The notes below the pieces were generated by a model that saw only the letters and a list, made by a program, of their open reading frames with translations, did not search any database and was not told the origin of the DNA. The position numbers and the translations under genes are program-made. From Batillaria attramentaria (Eukaryota; Mollusca; Gastropoda; Batillariidae): a stretch of DNA of 64,000 bases. Position 1 is the first letter of the stretch; the number at the start of each line of letters is the position of its first letter. The stretch is taken from positions 1,575,001-1,639,000 of the forward strand of contig JACVVK020000055.1 in the NCBI GenBank assembly GCA_018292915.2, in the 5' to 3' direction. Below are positions 57,672-64,000 of this stretch, in pieces.

Positions 57672-60230
57672 TGAGCGTCTAATAGCATACATGAGGTGCT
57701 GTACGAGCGAACAATATACGTATAACATAACTATAAAACATAACAAGGAAGGATAACTGTCGACAAAATCTGAATATTGACGTCTACATACACGGGAGAT
57801 CGTCACCTGTTAAATGAACAGCAATATCATTTTCAACAGCGAGGAAACGTGCATCTTGATTTTCAGACTCGTCTCCCACGTGTGCTGAAACAAGAGTGGT
57901 GACACTGTGACGTTGAGAACATTACCCGCCACTAACATTTTTCAGTGCGGATATTAAACGTCAAGAAGTGACAAAGAACCCCCCGAAATGTCGTCTGCTT
58001 CTTTCAGTCTGTCCCCAAGAGTTGCAATCTGTCCAAATTCTGGTCTCGACGAGTGTGACGTTGGCCGGGTTTCGTCACGTACTGGCTACCCAGCATCCCC
58101 TTCGATTTTAAAGTTTGGTGTATGGCACACGGTCTGGTTGTGTCTCTTCACTTCGCCTGCATACAGTCGTAAATCGAAAATGTGAACAGTTGCTATTCAG
58201 CTGAATGGTTCACCGGTCAATGATGGAGTAGAAAAGTTTCAAATTTTTCACGAAGTCACATCGTGTCCTTGTTTACTTACTGCACTGCATGGGGTTTCTG
58301 TCAAGATGTTATTTTCAGCCCAGACTTTGCGAATTCACGTCAGCATGTCCCTTTTTGTGCAAGTCAATTTGCAAGCCTTATGATGATCTACCGGATCACC
58401 AGCACGCCGAAAACAGCCTGTGTAAATACGCGGCTACAACGACTGAAATAAGTTGTTCCGGAAACATGTACACAGTTTTCATCGTCTCTCTCCCTCTCCC
58501 CCTCCTCCCCCCCCCCCCTTTCCAAGAAAGAAAAGAAGACAAAAGAAAGAAAGAAAGAAAGCGTACAGCTGACCTGGAGTTCACCTCAGTATGCTTTTGG
58601 ACACCCACTGATCGACATCGTTATTTCAAGTCTTCTCGTTCGTACAGCACAATCAACACTGTTTGGTGGTTTAGAGTAAGTCACGAAACTGGTGGTTTAG
58701 ACCAGTGAGAGGAAGTTACAAGTGTTGTTGGTTTAGACCAGTGAGAGGAAGTTACAAAAACGGTCCTTGTTCTAGTAGCCTTTACCGTAGATAAATACAG
58801 GGTTCATTGTCATTCTCTATCTCTCTCTCTATCCCCGAAGATACGGGAGTGGAGAGAAGTGCCTGTCTTGAGGACTTTGCTTTATGTGGGCAGTCCGTGT
58901 TTTATGTCGGGTGTGGGATGGACCCTGCAGGCAGCTCACAACCGTTTCTCCTCCTGGCGACCGATAGTAAATATTGTTTCAATCTGTGGCAGCCTCGGCT
59001 CATAAGCCCCAAGCACTTTCTGCCTTGTACGACTGGCTGTAAACCACGTTCCAATTATAGGACCGGTATTCTTTCTTTATTTTACTGCACAGACAAAAAG
59101 ATACAAGTGGCTGAGCGAACAGCAGCAGTAGTAGTAGTAGTAGCGGGTTTCTGTCGCGTGTGTGGTACTCCGTATAATTTCGAAGCTATTTGGTAATTTT
59201 TAAATTGATAAGTGCCGCTTCAGAGAGAGAGAGAGAGAGAGATCCTGGTAAAATTCAGTCAGTCTCAAACGCTGATCCAATGTAGCAGTTTAATACGTAC
59301 TCCTCTCAAATCAAGCCAACAAATCAAAAACAAAGTTTCATAAAAATGTATTGTAATATACAGCAAGATAATTTGAGAACACATAAGCCGAGGTATGGAT
59401 GAATACCTGTATGACCTGTATGTACAACGACAGATTCAGTAATATCACATAATTAATAACGCACAAAAGAACACGTGTGCTTTGATCATAAGCTGGCGCC
59501 GATTGCATTGTAATAAGCGAAAGCCACACAGGGTTTTGTAAAACACTCACGAACTCCTGATTAACACATTACAGATCTATAAATAAGGACAATTCACACA
59601 GCCTCTGCATACAAGACGTGAATGTTTCGTAAGGCTGGCTTGAATCTTTCGTGAAAGAAGAAAAATGCACATGCCATTTGTTCTGTGGCCAGTTTTGTTT
59701 TGTTAGTGCAGTGTCCTGTATTTGTCTGTAGGCCTACGTGTGGCCGAGTGACTGGCGAGGTGTACATGTCTGCCTGTCTGTTAACATATTTAAAGATCTG
59801 GGTCATGTGTATTGTGTGGGTATGTCTGCATAAATGCCCATTGGAAAGTTATTCCCGAAAATTCTCAAGCAAAACAAAAATAATCCAGCCTACACTTTTG
59901 ATTTTCAACCTCGTTTTAATTTTCGAATATAAATTGCATTGTTATCAGAACTGCATATCATCAAACTGATCACAGAAATGTTTTCCACTTCGAAACCGTC
60001 ACGGTTTTCAGCTTGGTTATAAAAGTCATCAATATCGTCGTTGTGGTTATCGTTGTTCTGAACACAACAATGTCACAATGTTGTCACAATGTTGTCATCG
60101 CTACAACAAAGGGTCACAATCTGTAAAAGTGAATGAGGATGCAACATTTTCTTTCGGGCAATATGACCTTGACGCATCGCAAGTGCCATGTCAAGATCAA
60201 TCAGTCATATTATCAGTTAGCGCTTATTAC
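57670..60230. other. No supported gene
   Basis: Contains a short duplicated phrase GACCAGTGAGAGGAAGTTAC (about 58699 and 58736), (GA)n at 59222-59242 and a short (AGT)n at 59131-59142. Frames at 58289-58708 and 58807-59196 have no recognised motifs. Confidence 0.4.
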
Positions 60231-60370
60231 GTCACATCCTGTTCCCCATAAAAAGTATCGCATTTATGTCAACGTCACTGGAACTGCATATTGAGATGTT
60301 TTTGGTACCAACAACAACAACAACACTGGCACCGAACTCACAGAGAAATCCGTACGTCAGAACTCTAACG

Positions 60371-60541
60371 CTTGTGTCACACGGAAGACGTTTTTGTCTG
60401 AACAAATATGGAACACAGCTCAAAACATGCTCCGGAATAATAAGGACAAAGGTATGTTGTAGCCGTATGTCACACGAGAAACACGGAAAAACACCATGTT
60501 CGCTATTTGTTCGGACTAAAATCACTCCCGTGTGACATGGG
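60371..60541. mobile_element. Harbinger-like MITE, copy 2
   Basis: Left end CGCTTGTGTCACACGGAAGA, right end on the other strand CGCCCATGTCACACGGGAG, inverted over about 35 bp including GTCTGAACAAA/GTCCGAACAAA. TAA precedes it and TAT follows. The body is shared with 5104-5284. Confidence 0.7.
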
Positions 60542-60748
60542 CGTATGGTCAAGGGTTGTAAAACCTGAAACAGTCTTAAATAACCAGCAGAACTTCGCAC
60601 GTTCTACAAGTTGTTCGCACAATCCTCTGTCATTCTGCTCGGAAACTTGTCGAAACTGTAACTGACTGTAGAAAAAGAAGGAACTCTCTGCTCGCGCGAC
60701 AGAATGGCACAAACGACACAGCTATCACAGATGGGCAGGAGGCCCCTG

Positions 60749-63241
<2,493 letters not shown>

Positions 63242-63545
63242 CTGCCGACAGAAAAACCCCAAACAATTCGGTTTGAAGCCAGCTTCAGCGCCTGGTAGTA
63301 GCAGGAGTCAACTCATCTTGCAAATTATACACATGTCAGCGCATGGTAGTTGTAGTCAACTCATATACACACATAAATCCCCATGTACGACATCAGTGCG
63401 CCTGTATGTGCATAATCTGCAAGACATCATAAGCAAAACGATAAAAGGGCCTAAATGCTCGTCAAATACACGACGTTTAGATTATTTAAGCAAGTGAAAG
63501 TAGGTTAAGGTACAAAGAACAACGTTTCTCAAATTGAATGGTCCT

Positions 63546-63597
63546 GTTTGCCCCGTCTTTGGTACGCCCTGTAAAAACCCTCAACTAACCAACCAGC
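63546..63597 (+). mobile_element. SINE B 3' fragment
   Basis: GTTTGCCCCGTCTTTGGTAC and AAAACCCTCAACTAACCAACC, a short piece of the SINE B body and tail. Confidence 0.5.
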
Positions 63598-64000
63598 TCA
63601 GATCGAATGGTCCGTCCCATGCAGTAGAATACCATGTTTTTTATGTACACGCAAGAAAACACTTCGTTAGCATCAACACTGATCTCTGACTAGATCCATC
63701 TTACGCTGAGTCGTTCCTCTTTCACAGAGGAATCCACTGTGCCATCGGGCTAACCTCTGGCTGGCGTGCTTGTTTCTCCAAGTCCGGCTCTGCCTCAGCT
63801 CGCTCAAAGTCCACCAAACATCTAGTCATCAGTGAACTTCAAACCAACAAATCTGATTTCGTTCGCGTTTCGTTAGACTTTTGTGAGCGGAAAGAGGTAG
63901 ATACAATAAAGAGAAATGCAATATTAGAATTATTATTTTTCCGTTGTTGTTAAACCACAGAAAGCCATACGATTCGCAACCGCTTAGCTTGAAAGTAAAG

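Overview
The window looks like a piece of a repeat-rich animal nuclear genome. It has spliceosomal introns, several families of tRNA-derived SINEs, CR1/L2-type LINE fragments, small inverted-repeat DNA elements, a U2 snRNA fragment, large minisatellites and a very high load of long (CA)n, (GA)n and (GTT)n microsatellites. A marine invertebrate, most likely a mollusc such as a gastropod, is my inference from this texture; no single gene proves it. Nothing bacterial in layout (operons, ribosome binding sites) is present, and nearly all reading frames longer than 60 codons are shadows of repeats.

The one host gene I can support is on the minus strand at the right end (63241 down to 60749). It is the C-terminal part of a YeeE/YedE/TsuA-type sulphur (thiosulfate) transporter. 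Three exons have matching splice phases, and the family signature GCTSGHGISG is rebuilt exactly across the last splice junction. Earlier exons should lie beyond 64000. The acceptor of the middle exon sits directly behind a ~118-bp (TG)n tract.

Layout: 1-1440 holds a SINE fragment and a 15-bp minisatellite. 1440-6800 has foldback elements, a SINE and Harbinger-like MITEs. 7389-8440 is a trinucleotide tract, a U2 fragment and SINEs. 10768-13248 is a 2.5-kb 34/32-bp minisatellite with higher-order structure. 13655-17032 holds SINEs and a MITE. 17383-18822 is exactly 20 copies of a 72-bp unit. 20478-23068 holds a SINE and 47-bp and 39-bp minisatellites. 23186-24327 is a SINE split by a piggyBac-like element at TTAA. 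25386-31915 has further SINEs, microsatellites and a MITE. 32058-35500 contains diverged duplications and an inverted pair of broken THAP-domain first exons. 35650-36797 is a LINE 3' end plus a 26-bp minisatellite. 38189-41314 has a CRE-bearing MITE, a G-rich TIR element and a CCCACA tract. 44790-48703 has duplications, a MITE, an unrecognised ORF and a full-length 518-bp SINE. 50523-56111 has SINEs and a LINE reverse transcriptase relic interrupted by a SINE. 57000-64000 has repeats and the transporter gene.

SINE families are named here A (~390 bp, ATT tail), B (~150-180 bp, CACCC-rich tail), C (~518 bp, GAA tail, palindromic core) and D (tRNA-like head only). These are working labels of mine, not database names.
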